The position numbers were made by a program, and so were the translations under genes. 45,222 nucleotides of DNA from positions 1-45,222 of the forward strand of contig MEDY01000249.1 in the NCBI GenBank assembly GCA_001724265.1. The letters are read 5' to 3'. The notes under the pieces are model-generated. The model did not search any database. It saw only the letters and a program-made list of their open reading frames with translations, and was not told the DNA's origin. This DNA is from Rhizaria sp. SCN 62-66. Its lineage: Eukaryota > Rhizaria, unplaced. Positions 1 through 10,500 of this stretch are shown piece after piece (within the stretch, counting starts at the first letter, position 1; each line of letters begins with the position of its first letter).

Positions 1-451
1 ACGGCGGTGTTTTCATATGATCAGTTTTCACGAGGAATGACATCGACACTAGAGATTCCAGGTTAATATGTTTGTTAACGGCCTGTGTTCTGTATGACTC
101 TCGTTTTACATCTTCTTCTGATTTGTTCTCACGCCGATAGGAATACATTGAGTGTCTCCTTGCCAGCAATGTAAGAGGAAGAAAAAAGGAATTAAAAACA
201 ATGCACTTTTTTTGTATTGCAGTGTATCGAGAAATGTAATATCTCCAGACATCTGGCCAAAGATAGTCAGGACCGCGCTAAAGACCTGCCGCGCGATCAT
301 GATGCTCTCATGACTGACGAGAGCGTGTCAATCAAACTTGGGCTGCTCCGCACCCTCGGTCGGCATCGTGCCTGTCGGCACGAATCGCGATGGCACTGTC
401 TCCGCAGTTGCTGCTTCGCGTCAGCGGCCTGCTGCTTAGGAAGCATGACGT
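1..451. repeat. Left arm of a 451-bp imperfect terminal inverted repeat
   Basis: Read as the reverse complement, the last 451 bases of the window match this segment. The outermost 99 bases are identical. Across the first 140 bases there are only two substitutions (positions 100 and 124). Similarity then drops through an indel-rich stretch (about 141-285) and rises again from about 286 to 451, ending at the shared GCTGCTTAGGAAGCA. Both copies begin at exactly the same base, flush with the window ends. No telomere-type tandem repeat is present. A frame reading outward (minus strand here, from about 262 to 2) is open. This could be a dispersed or subtelomeric repeat, or the end of an element. 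The sequence alone does not decide. Confidence 0.9.
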
Positions 452-840
452 ACAGTAAAGTCGACAACGAAAAGACAACATCGAGTGAAGCAACAACAGT
501 GCTACACAACACAGACAAATATAAAGACAACGGACAAGAAAGGAAAAACCTAGTGATATACAAGCAAATGAAGTGAAACAAGATCGCCACAACGCCGAAC
601 AACTGTAAAGCGAAGAAGAGTGCGAAGTTATGCACATTGAGCAAAGCAGCGGCGAACACACAACATATTGCTTGAGTCTAGAGCTCATGCAACACACAAA
701 AATAAACATCTTTCGCCGCTACGACATGACAATAGCACAATTTACCATCACATCACGATTTTGTGTCCATTGTCTGCGTCTGTTGCTGTTGTTGTTGTTT
801 TTGTTGCTATTGTTGTTGTTGATACGTACGTGCGTGTGAC
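452..840. other. Non-coding stretch between the end repeat and the AMP deaminase stop
   Basis: No convincing gene is visible here. The only clear structure is a GTT-rich simple tract at about 781-821. On the minus strand it lies just downstream of the AMP deaminase stop codon as a CAA-rich run, so it is probably 3' untranslated sequence. Short open frames in the region show no codon structure and no family resemblance. Confidence 0.5.
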
Positions 841-3800
841 TCACCAGATGGGGTCGATGTAGCCCGTGGTGTGATCAGCCGGCAGGTTGGCCATGACGCA
901 CAGCGTTTCGTGCTCCCTCTGCAACAGCTCAGAGCGGAACTGTGCAAAAACAACAACAACAACAAAACAACACGAGAAACAACAAGAATGATACATATGT
1001 GAGTCACAGAATTATCATGGGCAAAGAGAATATATCAAACGGAGACAAGACATAATATCCGCGTTCATTATTACATATGATTGAAAAAAAGAACAGAAAT
1101 TAAGTGAAGTTCTTCGTACCTGAATGCGGATGTCAGGGACATTAGTGCAGCGAATGTCGTTGCCTTCAATGGTGCGCTTCCAAAACCCATTGCCAATCCA
1201 GTGCACCTTAAACCTGTGCTCGAACCCGGATTGCAGCACGCTATTGCGCGCAATCTCGCACATATCGATCGAGGAAAGCTTCCAGACCTGCGACGCGATC
1301 GAGTACTCCTCAACGAGGGGCTCCTTGGTGACGTGGATCATCAGGGGGTCGTCGGTCGAGAGAGCGACATTGAGGCCGCGCGCGAAGTACTTGGGGAACG
1401 GGTTCTTCTGGTACTCAAGGAAGAGGAGGTTGTTCGACAGGGGGGACATCGAGATGCCAGACTGACTCAGGTAGTACAAGTACTGAAAGCGAGTAGAAGC
1501 AACAAAAGAGTCGAAGTTCAGTTAAACATGTGAGCCATTGTGTAAGAAGTGATGTTAAAACACCGAGTTCGACTATATAACATATTCCACGTATTTCCGT
1601 CAACATTGAGGGAAATGCACACGATTCAACTCAAAAAGCGGTCGATTTAGCGCCGTACCTGGAGCGGGGTGGACTTGAGGAGCGTTAGTCCGTGGTTAAT
1701 GGACCCGGCAATGAGGAACGACGCCGCGATGTGCTCTACGTCGCCGGCCTCGCCCGCGTGGGGACGCAAGGAAAACACGCGCATGCCCTTCTCTTCGCGG
1801 AGCTTGTTGAGCGAGTAGAGATTGGCGTAGAGGTAGTACAGGAAGGCGCAGTAGTGCGGGTCCTGGCTAGACGTGTACTCAGGCGGAGACTACAGAAAGC
1901 ACAGTAAGAGGCGAGTACAACACAAAAAGAGTTAGAAAATGAATCAATAAAATATGAACGCGGCGTGGGATTATACGTCGTCATGTGATTTTCTCTACAG
2001 AGAATTGCGATTGAACTATGTTATATTCGTACCTTCTCGGAGGGGTCGAAGAACTTGGTGCGGATCGACTCATCATCGACGCAGTCAAAGCCCACCACCG
2101 ACTCGAGGAAGAAGTGGAGCTTCGGGTGCGTTGCCGGGTCAATGGTGACTTCGAAGATGGGCTGGAAGATGTTGGTCATCATGTCCTGCAGATTGCTGAT
2201 CAGGCCAGCCTTCTTGTACACTGTGGTTAGAGACAAAGCAAGGAGGCATAACACAAAATGAGTGAATATATCAAGGTAATTGAACAATTTAGCAATTAAA
2301 TTACATATTCAGATACCGTATTGCACATTATTCACCGATACAAAATTAAGAGTCATTACAAGCACATGGTAATGAAACGAGGTCTTTTCACTTAGGATAA
2401 GTTGTTTTCTTGTGTTCATGGAACGTACCGGAGTAGAGACGCGGGATCTGGATCATCCACCGCACGTTATGCGAGAACAGATTGTTATCAATCACCCAGT
2501 CTGCAAGCACGTCCCACTCGTTGAGGTCGCGGCCATAGATGGACAGACGGTACTCAGCGAACTGGTACTTGTTGGCCTCGAGATCGTCAAAGACTTCCTT
2601 GGTGACCTCCGCGAGATACTTGCCCTTGTTCATGTTGTTGTACTTGAGGAAGATCTCGCGCAGACGGGACTCGCCTATGGGGTTGTACTTAAGGTTGAAC
2701 TTATCGAACCGCTGAAACGTCTGTCCCGCGTGCATATCGAGCGTGTCGATCGAGAGATCATATGCAGTCAGGTTGAGTGAACGGAACACCTGCGACAGCG
2801 TCAGCGTTTGGCCGTCACGCACGATCACCTTGATGCTGTCAGCCTCGGGCTCACGCATCTTCTTCTTGATGTACCGCAGTAGGTGCTTCTGGTTCATGCA
2901 CGCCGAGTGATGCACGTGATTGTCGACCTTACGCACGTTGTAGAAGTCACGGTGCGGCACGCTCTTGCTCTGCGTGAGTTCCAGCTCGTGGTTCATCAGC
3001 GTGTGCATGCTCTTCTGCGTCTCGAGGATCGTCAGCCGCGAGTGCGACCACGACCGGCACGGACCGTTGGTTGCCACAGACACCACGAACGACATCGCTT
3101 CGCAGAAGTCGGACCACCGCGGCGGCGCGAAGACAACCTGCGCGCCCGCCGGAACATCCGTGAACAGGGCACGCTGGGCGGCTTTACTCCCGCGCGCCGC
3201 CGCGGCAGCGTTGGCGGCATTGACGGAGGCAACCTCGGCGGCGGCGTCGTCTTCGGCCACGGGCGTGCAGTCGCCAAACACGCACGCGACGCCTTCGATG
3301 AACGCGTAGGTATGCAGAGTGCGCGGCGGCAAAGTGACGGGCGCGGCCGAGGAGTCGTTGGGGTTGCACTCAATGTCGGAATCGGTCGGAGACGGCGGGC
3401 CTGCAACCACCGTACTCGAACCTGCAGTGCTGGAGCTAGTAACCCCACTGTTGGTGCTATTAGAGTCGGTCATCGGGGTTTGCGACTGTGAGCGGGAGGA
3501 AAACGCGGTCAGGCCACCGGCAGCGGCGCGCTTAGCAGCTTGTTGCTGCGCCCACCGCTCGTACTCCGGCTTGCAATACGCGGGCCGCGAGAGGATGTTC
3601 TGGGGACCGGCGGTGTATTGCGCCGTGCCGTAGGCGCGCGAGCCGTCCTCCTTGGGGAACCAGGTGAACTCGCGGCGCAGCTTGAGGCAGTTGATGAAGT
3701 TCTTAGCAACCTATAATAGATGTATGCACAAGAATTGTAATATGAAAAAAAAGTACAAGAAATTGTTAGATACTGCTAAATTATATCTTGATCTTACATA

Positions 3801-4846
3801 TTTTCTTGATACGAATGCATGTACGCCAACTTAGAGTCAATATGGAAACGTACCTGGTGGCGCTCCGAGTCGTAGGCGACGCAGCCGCGGAGGTCGACCC
3901 GCGCAAACTCCGGGACCCGCTTGGGGACATTGGCGTTCATCGCGTCAATGCCGGCCTTGACGTCGGCGGCCGCACGCGCCGTGTTCATGGCCAGCGACGC
4001 CGCGGTGGGCGGGGAGGAGACCAGAGTGGGGGCGCGGGCGCCGGCGGGGTGCCCGTGGGAGGCTTCGTCGCCGTCGGTGGTGAACCGGGTCGACACGGGG
4101 GCAGAGGCGGCGGCCGCGGCGGCGGCGGCGGCGGCGGCGGCGAGCGCCGTGGGCGGCACATCGTCGTCGTCGTCGTCGTCGTTGCCGGTGTGGCCGGAGC
4201 CCGATGTGGGGACGGAGGCCGCGTCGCTCATACTGTTGGTGGCGGCGGCGTCGGTGGTGGCGGCGGTGACCGTGGTCAGCAGACCGGGCAGCGCCGCTCT
4301 CGCGACAGCCGCGGCGGCAACAGAATTATCACCATCACCAGCGCCAGCGCCAGCGCCATAGCCAGTGTTGTTGTTGGCGTTTGAGTGAGTGGGCTCCGAA
4401 GAGAGGGTGCGGGCAGTCAGGGGCTGCGTGCGCCCGCCGCTCCCGCGCACAGCGGACCCGTTGCCGCCGTTGGGCGTGCGGCTGTCCGCGAGCGCGAATG
4501 ACCCGTTGGCGGTGGCGGTGGCGGTGACGGCGGGTGCGGCGGCGGGGCCCGCGGTGGCGGAGCCGGGCGCGCGGGCGGCACGGACCGACGGCGTCGTCGG
4601 CGTCAGAGACGTGATGCCCAGCTTGGCCAGAATAGACGGCTGCGCGGGGGGCGCGAGCGAGCTGGAACCCGACGTGGAGAACGCGGGCGGGGCCGGCGTC
4701 GGCAGCTGGACTTGCGCGGACGTGTCGGTCGATGTAGTGATGGTCTCGGCAGAGGCGATCTTGGGGACTTTGATGGTCGGCCGGGAGACAGCTGCGGCGT
4801 CCGTGGAAGGTTCCGCGGATGCAGAAGCTGGCGGCGGCTGAGACAT
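841..4846 (-). CDS. AMPD: AMP deaminase
   Basis: Hydrolyses AMP to IMP and ammonia (purine nucleotide interconversion, cytosolic). Six exons on the minus strand: 4846-3854, 3710-2429, 2220-2033, 1889-1659, 1482-1120 and 939-841. All phases join, giving 1,051 residues. Donors are GTACGT, GTACGT, GTACGA, GTACGG and GTACGA. The first about 330 residues are a low-complexity Ala/Ser/Pro/Thr extension with a poly-Ala run encoded by GCG repeats. The conserved C-terminal catalytic half contains a metal-binding DNHVHHS segment (about residue 590), [42 protein letters not shown] and the catalytic ALSTDDPL (about 940), followed by [11 protein letters not shown] and EGNDIR. I took the start as the ATG at 4846 because the preceding open sequence looks like AT-rich leader; an in-frame start at 4978 is possible. 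It is divided from the uL2m gene by 844 bp. Confidence 0.96.
4107..4142. repeat. GCG/GCC simple repeat coding poly-Ala
   Basis: A near-perfect run of GCG triplets in the first exon of the AMP deaminase gene. On the coding strand it reads as about a dozen alanines in the disordered N-terminal extension. It is prone to length change and typical of the homopolymer-rich proteins in this window. Confidence 0.85.
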
Positions 4847-5690
4847 CTCTGTAGTGGGTTTATTGTATGATGGCGATGATATATAAGGGTAGGTCGAGCG
4901 GTGAGAGGAGTGGCTGGTGTGGGGGGCGTCGGAAGAGCCGGGAAAAGCAACATGCCGGGATTTGTCTCGCGCGATCAAAACAGGGTTGTTTCAGTTCAAA
5001 AAAAATAATTAAATACACATGACATCATATTCTACTTGGGGGAACTCGTCGGATTCCCACTTCAAGAGGGCTAACGATCTAGGGATCTTTAGCCAATATA
5101 CGCACCGCGCAGCCTCGAGCTCACTCGGATGCCGTCCGGCCATTGGTGTGGGACCACAAACACCTTTTTCGCAGTGGTCCACAATGCATACGACTGGATT
5201 TCATGTGCTGTATCTACAGTGATCGCAATGTTAGTTGGACGTGCTATTTGAACATTGTTCCTGTACGTATATATTATTCATGGTTTCTTTGTGGTCCCAG
5301 TTATATCGCTTCGCATTCACTTTGCGTGTTTTCCTGAGGCCGACAGCAGATTGAGCAGACTGCGAAGGATGTAATAAAGACATGATGGGAGTATATAACA
5401 AGTTTTATGTATGATATAGAGTCGTGTCTAGCCAATAGTAGACGCGTATGCGTATTAATGACAAAGACGCGACACTGAGAGACTGAATCTGACATATAAG
5501 TTGCCTTAAATGCGCCACAATTTGGCCCTCCTGGCCCTAACCGTTCTCTCTAATACTTAAGGAATAGATATTATCCCAACCAAGACAACAACAAAGCAAC
5601 GACAACAAACCAGTCTTAGCAAGCCACGCCTTTGCGCAGAGGCTTTTCGTCTTGTTGCTGCTATGAGTCGTTTCGTTGTTCTTTTTATGC
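4847..5690. other. 844-bp intergenic region between AMP deaminase and uL2m
   Basis: It holds the 5' region of AMP deaminase (minus strand, from 4846) and the 3' region of the uL2m gene (stop at 5691). The base composition is AT-rich like the introns. I see no coding frame with codon structure, no tRNA-like arm pattern and no notable repeat. A small AAC-rich patch at about 5585-5610 lies just beyond the uL2m stop. Confidence 0.5.
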
Positions 5691-7049
5691 TCAGCCGCGG
5701 CGAACCTTGACGCCGCCGCGCATGGCAACGATGTTGGGGTTGTTCTTGCGCACACTGCGCGTCTTGAAACCCTTGGCGAGGATGGCCGTGGGGGAGCAGG
5801 ACGGGCGACCGGGGCGACCAGCGCCGGCACCACCACCGTGCGGGTGGTCCACGGGGTTGCGCGCCAGACCGCGGTTGAGACCGCGGCGGCCCATCCAGCG
5901 GATGCGGCCGGCCTTACCGTAGGACCGGATGCGGTGCAGCGCGTTGGACATGACGCCGATCGTCGCGAGCGAGTCCAGCGGCACGAGGCGGACTTCCTTG
6001 GACTGAATGCGGACCAGCGCGTGGTTGCGCCGGCCCGTGTTCGTCTTCTCGAGCAGCTGGGCGGAGGTACCGGCGGAACGCATGTACTGCGCGCCGTGGC
6101 CGGGCTGGAGCTCAATGCACGAGATGGTGGCGCCGATGGGGATGTCGCGCAGACGCATCGCGTTGCCGGGCTTGATCTCGATCGTGTTGGAGCGCGAGGT
6201 GGTGACGCGGTCGCCGGGGTTGAGGCCCTGGGGCGCGAGGATGTACTGCATGCGGCGGTCGGGATACTGCACGAGCGCGATGTGCGCGTTGCGGTTTGGG
6301 TCGTGCTCAAGACGGCGGACGACGCCAGGCACGTCGGTGATCATGCGGCGAAAGTCGACGAGACGGTAACGGCGACGCACGCCGCCGCCGCGGTAGCGGA
6401 CAGTGATGCGGCCGTGGTTGTTGCGACCGGCCTGGCTGCGCATCGCCTCGGTCAGGGGCATGAACGGGCTAAAGGCGAAGAAGAAAGAAAGAGACAGAAC
6501 AGTAAAAAAAAAACACGTTAAGACGTGGATTTGTTGCGAGGTTAGGAACATAGACGCGGAAGGGTGCATGCAATCACAACGGTTGGTCCGATAGAGCCAT
6601 CACGAAAAGCGACGTTCTAGACACAATAACGCAATAATAGTAAACGGGAACAATATAGGGATATATACGTACCGTCCGGGCCAGAGATCTGAGCGATCGA
6701 GGCTGATGAGGTGGCGCTTACCGGGCGTGGTGGGCTTCGGGCGCTTGATCTTCTCAGCCATCTTCATGCGCTCAGCGATGCTGAGGTCGTAACCGGTATT
6801 CATGGCGTCAAGGGCAGAAGGGCCGGCGGCCGCAGCGGTGGCGAAGCAGCGGGAAGTGTCAACGGACACGCGCAGAGCAGCCGCAGAAGTGGCCGCAAAG
6901 ACGGGCGCGCAGGAGAGCAGGGAGGAGGCGGAGGGAACCTTGGCCTGCTGCAGGGGGCGGCTCAGCGTCGACATCGCCGCTGAGACGGGCATAGAACGCA
7001 CCGCAGGCGCTGCCAAAGGCGCGACCTTACCGAACAGCGTGCGAAGCAT
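5691..7049 (-). CDS. MRPL2: Mitochondrial large-subunit ribosomal protein uL2 (bacterial L2 type)
   Basis: Structural protein of the mitochondrial large ribosomal subunit, next to the peptidyl transferase centre. Two exons, 7049-6673 and 6468-5691, give 384 residues. The donor is GTACGT and the acceptor CCTTTAG. The join restores the family sequence running from KPTTPGKRHLISLDRSDLWPG into RPFMPLTEAMRSQAGRNN. The first about 85 residues are Ala/Ser/Arg-rich with no acidic residue at the very start (MLRTLFGKVAPLAAPAV), which fits a cleavable mitochondrial presequence. The rest is a full bacterial-type L2: RYRGGGVRRRYR, then NPVDHPHGGGAGAGRPG near the C-terminus. That last motif includes the histidine known to matter for L2 function. 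The protein is clearly not the cytosolic eL8/uL2 type. The gene lies between the AMP deaminase and kinase genes on the same strand, with its own upstream gap of 490 bp. Confidence 0.95.
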
Positions 7050-7539
7050 ATTGCAACACTATTCCAGGTCTTATTCACGAAGAACACAAACCGGAAGTCG
7101 TTCGTGAAGAAAGTCGGCCAGTTTGCGGTCGGGCTCGATCCGTGCGGCCTTACTTTTTTCGCGCCTGGACCGAAAAACTGTTGCTCAACGGTTGTCCCGA
7201 CATTCCAGCTTCATTATGATACTTTCAGCGTTATCCAAAAATTGATCGAGTTTTATTTCGATATCATATGAACGTTTCTTTGTGAAACCATTCATTAATC
7301 TGAAGTCAGTGGCTTTGGGACTTCGTACGGCTCAACTTTGAGTCCAACTTGTTGATTTGCCGAATTCTAAACTTGAATATTATCGCTGATAGTGAGAGAC
7401 AACATTCTGTAATAAGCTTAAAAGTTCATTTATTTATTAACATGCTATATAATCATTTCACCAAAGCAAGCGTACATATCTTCATATCTCTTAACCAGGC
7501 GATATGACACTTGCTTTGCGTATCACGTTCGTTCTAAAG
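7050..7539. other. Intergenic region: uL2m upstream and kinase 3' flank
   Basis: 490 bp with no gene. On the minus strand it carries the downstream flank of the kinase gene (stop at 7540) and then the promoter and leader of uL2m. It is AT-rich between 7200 and 7480. No TATA-like element or repeat stands out enough to annotate. Confidence 0.45.
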
Positions 7540-10500
7540 TCACATGTTCTTAGCTTCCTCCATGAGCTCCGCCCGGACTGCGGCGAGACTGGGGTGCAGC
7601 GCCACATCCAGAGGCGTCATGCGCCGGGCAGGGTCTTTCTCCAACAGACCACGTAATAACGCCATACACTCGCTTGGAACACCCAATAGCACTGGGGGCA
7701 ACTCCTGCACTCCGGCAGAAGATAAGCCGCCGCCACCAGTTGACCCAGAAGAGCAGCCGTAAATGGTGCTCTCAGCGGCAATAGTGGTGCGCACGGTGAC
7801 GCGACAGAGGGGCCAGCGGGGAAAAGGCACGGCATCGCGTTGAATCATATCAAACAGCACTGCAGAACCGTCACCGCCGAGAAACTCATCGTCGTCAAAC
7901 TCGTTGTTGTTGCCCTCACCGTTCTCACCGTCGTTGGTCTTGTCCTCGCCGTCGCTGTCGTTGTCGTCGCTGTTCATATTGTTGTTGCTCTTCTTCTTCG
8001 CACCGGTCTTGTTCGCTTTGTTGTTGGTTTCCGACTCGGAATCCGAGTCAGCCGAGTCAGAGTCAAAGCTCTCACCGGCAAAGAAGTCGTCGTCATCATC
8101 ATCGTCATCATCATCCTCGTCAACGTGGTTATTGTTGCCTGCATAGCCGTTGCTCAAGGACGCGGCGTTGGTATTGTTGTTGAGGCCTTGACGGATGACT
8201 GCGACAGCGGCAGCTCGCGCCTGGTGCTCACGGTCACCGAGGTTCTGCTGGTGCTGCTCACGGTCATTCGACACACGCGACTCACGGTCACCAGGACGCA
8301 CGATGTCAAGTCCGTCAATACCGTCATCTTCAGGCGCCAGGGGATCCCACACACGCGCGCTCACAGTCGTCCCATCATTGTTCAAATCATCAGCAGCGGC
8401 GGCAGCAGCAGCAGCAGCAGAGGTGACGTTCACATGTGCGCTGGTGTTCTCATTGTTGCTGATGTTGTTGTTGTTATTGTTGTTGTTGATGATGATGTTT
8501 GTGTGAGTGGTCGAGGCAGTGCTGCGGCTTGACTTTGACCCATCGCGCGCGAGATTATTATCGCGGCGACTTGACTTCTTGCTACGGATGCTCTCCTTAT
8601 GTGGCTTACGCGCTGCAATACGCTCTTTTGTGGCCAAGAACGGCACTGTGCCGTATGTAAGTGCGTACAAAGTGACACCAAGCGCCCACGCATCAGTCGT
8701 GTACGCGTTGTAACCGCCTGCAGCAGACGCGGCGCGCGCGCACAGTACTTCGCTGCTCTGGCGCGTGCTACTGGTATCATTACCATCCGCATCGAATGCA
8801 CTGCTCGCGCTTTTGCTCTTGAATGTAGCGAGCCCCGGGGTCGAAGCAGTCTCATCGCCATTGCCATCATCGTCGTCGCCGCCGAGAGCGCGCATGCGGC
8901 CAGTGAGCGAGTGACCGTGAGTGCGACCGTGGGCGTCATCGGTGACGTGGGGGGACGCGTGACCGTGGCCTAGCGTGTGACTGTGGGCGTGACTGTGAGC
9001 AGGGCCGGCGCTGAAGACTGAGTCGCGACCAGAGAACAGTGAACCGTCGACGTTGGCAACGTTATCAGAGCCAGCTTCGTTGTCGTTGTTGTCATCAGGT
9101 AGACCGTTGACAACGGAATTCTCGTTCTCCGGGACCTTATTGCCGTTCGCGTTGCCATTGAAAGTGTTCTGCGCCTTGATCATATTCGAGTAGTACTTAT
9201 CGTCGTCATAGTCCTCGCCTGCAAAGCCATCGTCATCAACGTTGTTACCCGCGCCTTGGTTATATTCGTCGTTGTCACCACCATCGCCTTCATTGTCGCT
9301 ATCGTGGCAGGCCTCAGGACTGAAGAACGCGTATGTACCAGCACTATCGAGCACGCGCCCAGAGACGCGGTCGTTCTGGACAGAAAAAAACGCGTCATTC
9401 TCCCTGATAGCATCACCAGCAGTACTGCTGTTGTTGGCGCAGTTGTTGCTGTTGCTGTTCGCGTTAGGTCGCGAGACAATGATTGTGGCCGCAGCGACCG
9501 CAGCGACCGATGCGGCTTGACTTTGGTTCTGACTGCTTGTGTGCGACCGCGTCACAAAAAGACCCCGGCGCGGAGCAGTGACTGTGCGCGCAGCACTCGC
9601 GATAGCGACACCGGCACTCATGGCACCCGTGCCCGTTGCAGTTCCAATTGAGTTGCTGCCCGAGCTATTGTTGCTAGCGTTCCCTCTCGCACACACAGTC
9701 GCAGCTACATTTGCGTGAACATTGCCAACACGGGCGCACAGGTTGGCGTTCGCATTGTTGGTCAGCTTGATAGAGTCAAGTCCGGGCAACGCACCTGACA
9801 GCCTCTTGGACACACCGACATCGGATAGCATGAACCGCACGCGGCAACGCTTAGTTAAGCCACTCTCAAGCTCGACAGCGTTGCCGTTAGCGCCAACCTG
9901 AAGCCCGTTCGCATTGGCACCAGCGCCGTTGCTGTTGGCGAGAGCGTTTCCATTGCTCGATCTTGAGCTGCTATTGCCGTGTGTGCTGGCCATAAAACTC
10001 GCGCCAATGCGGAGAGGAATGTCGCGCACGGACTGAGGCGCGCCGTCCGCCACCGGCGACAGCGAAACAAGCACGTTTTCAGGCTTGACATCACGGTGCA
10101 CAATGCCGCGACTGTGCGCATGCAACAGTGCAGTCGAGAGGTCGAACGCGGCGACGGCGAGCAGACGCCACGGCAGCAGAGACGGGAGCAGCACAGTCAA
10201 CGCACCGACCCCGGCGCCAGCCCCGGGCAGAGGAACGGGTCGCGGGACACGCGGCGAGATCAAAGTTAAGCCACCGGCGGAGGTATTACTACGCGCAGTG
10301 TCGAGCCGCCCCGACTTGCTGCCGTCTTGCTTGTTGAGCTGCCGCTGCGACAGCTGCTTCTCCTGCTGTTGCAACGTAATTTGAGCAGCGCGTGCTGTAA
10401 GGAGCTGTTGCTGCCACTTACCAGCCTCCGTCTCCGCTTCTTTCTCGATGTCAACAACAGCATTCGAGTTACTCTTAGCAGCACTCGACGTGCTAGCGTC

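Noticed and set aside
1-451. Telomere repeat array at the ends
   Set aside because: No tandem TTAGGG-, TTTAGGG- or similar units are present in the terminal sequence.
2883-3491. Plus-strand 202-codon frame opposite AMP deaminase exon 2
   Set aside because: Antisense shadow of a clear enzyme exon, with an Arg/His/Val-rich composition typical of reversed GC-rich coding sequence.
5000-5690. tRNA, rRNA or CRISPR features in the intergenic regions
   Set aside because: No T-loop GTTCRANNC with matching arms, no rRNA core sequence and no regularly spaced repeats were found in any gap.
5676-6521. Long plus-strand open frame opposite uL2m
   Set aside because: It is the antisense shadow of a well-conserved ribosomal protein exon. 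Its translation is Gly/Ala/Val/His-rich with no family match, and GC-rich exons here leave antisense frames open.
7840-8532. Plus-strand Val/Leu/Ile-rich frame that looks like a membrane protein
   Set aside because: It is the reverse reading of Asn/Asp/Ser repeats in the kinase. AAC, GAC and AGC runs read backwards give Val/Leu/Ala runs.
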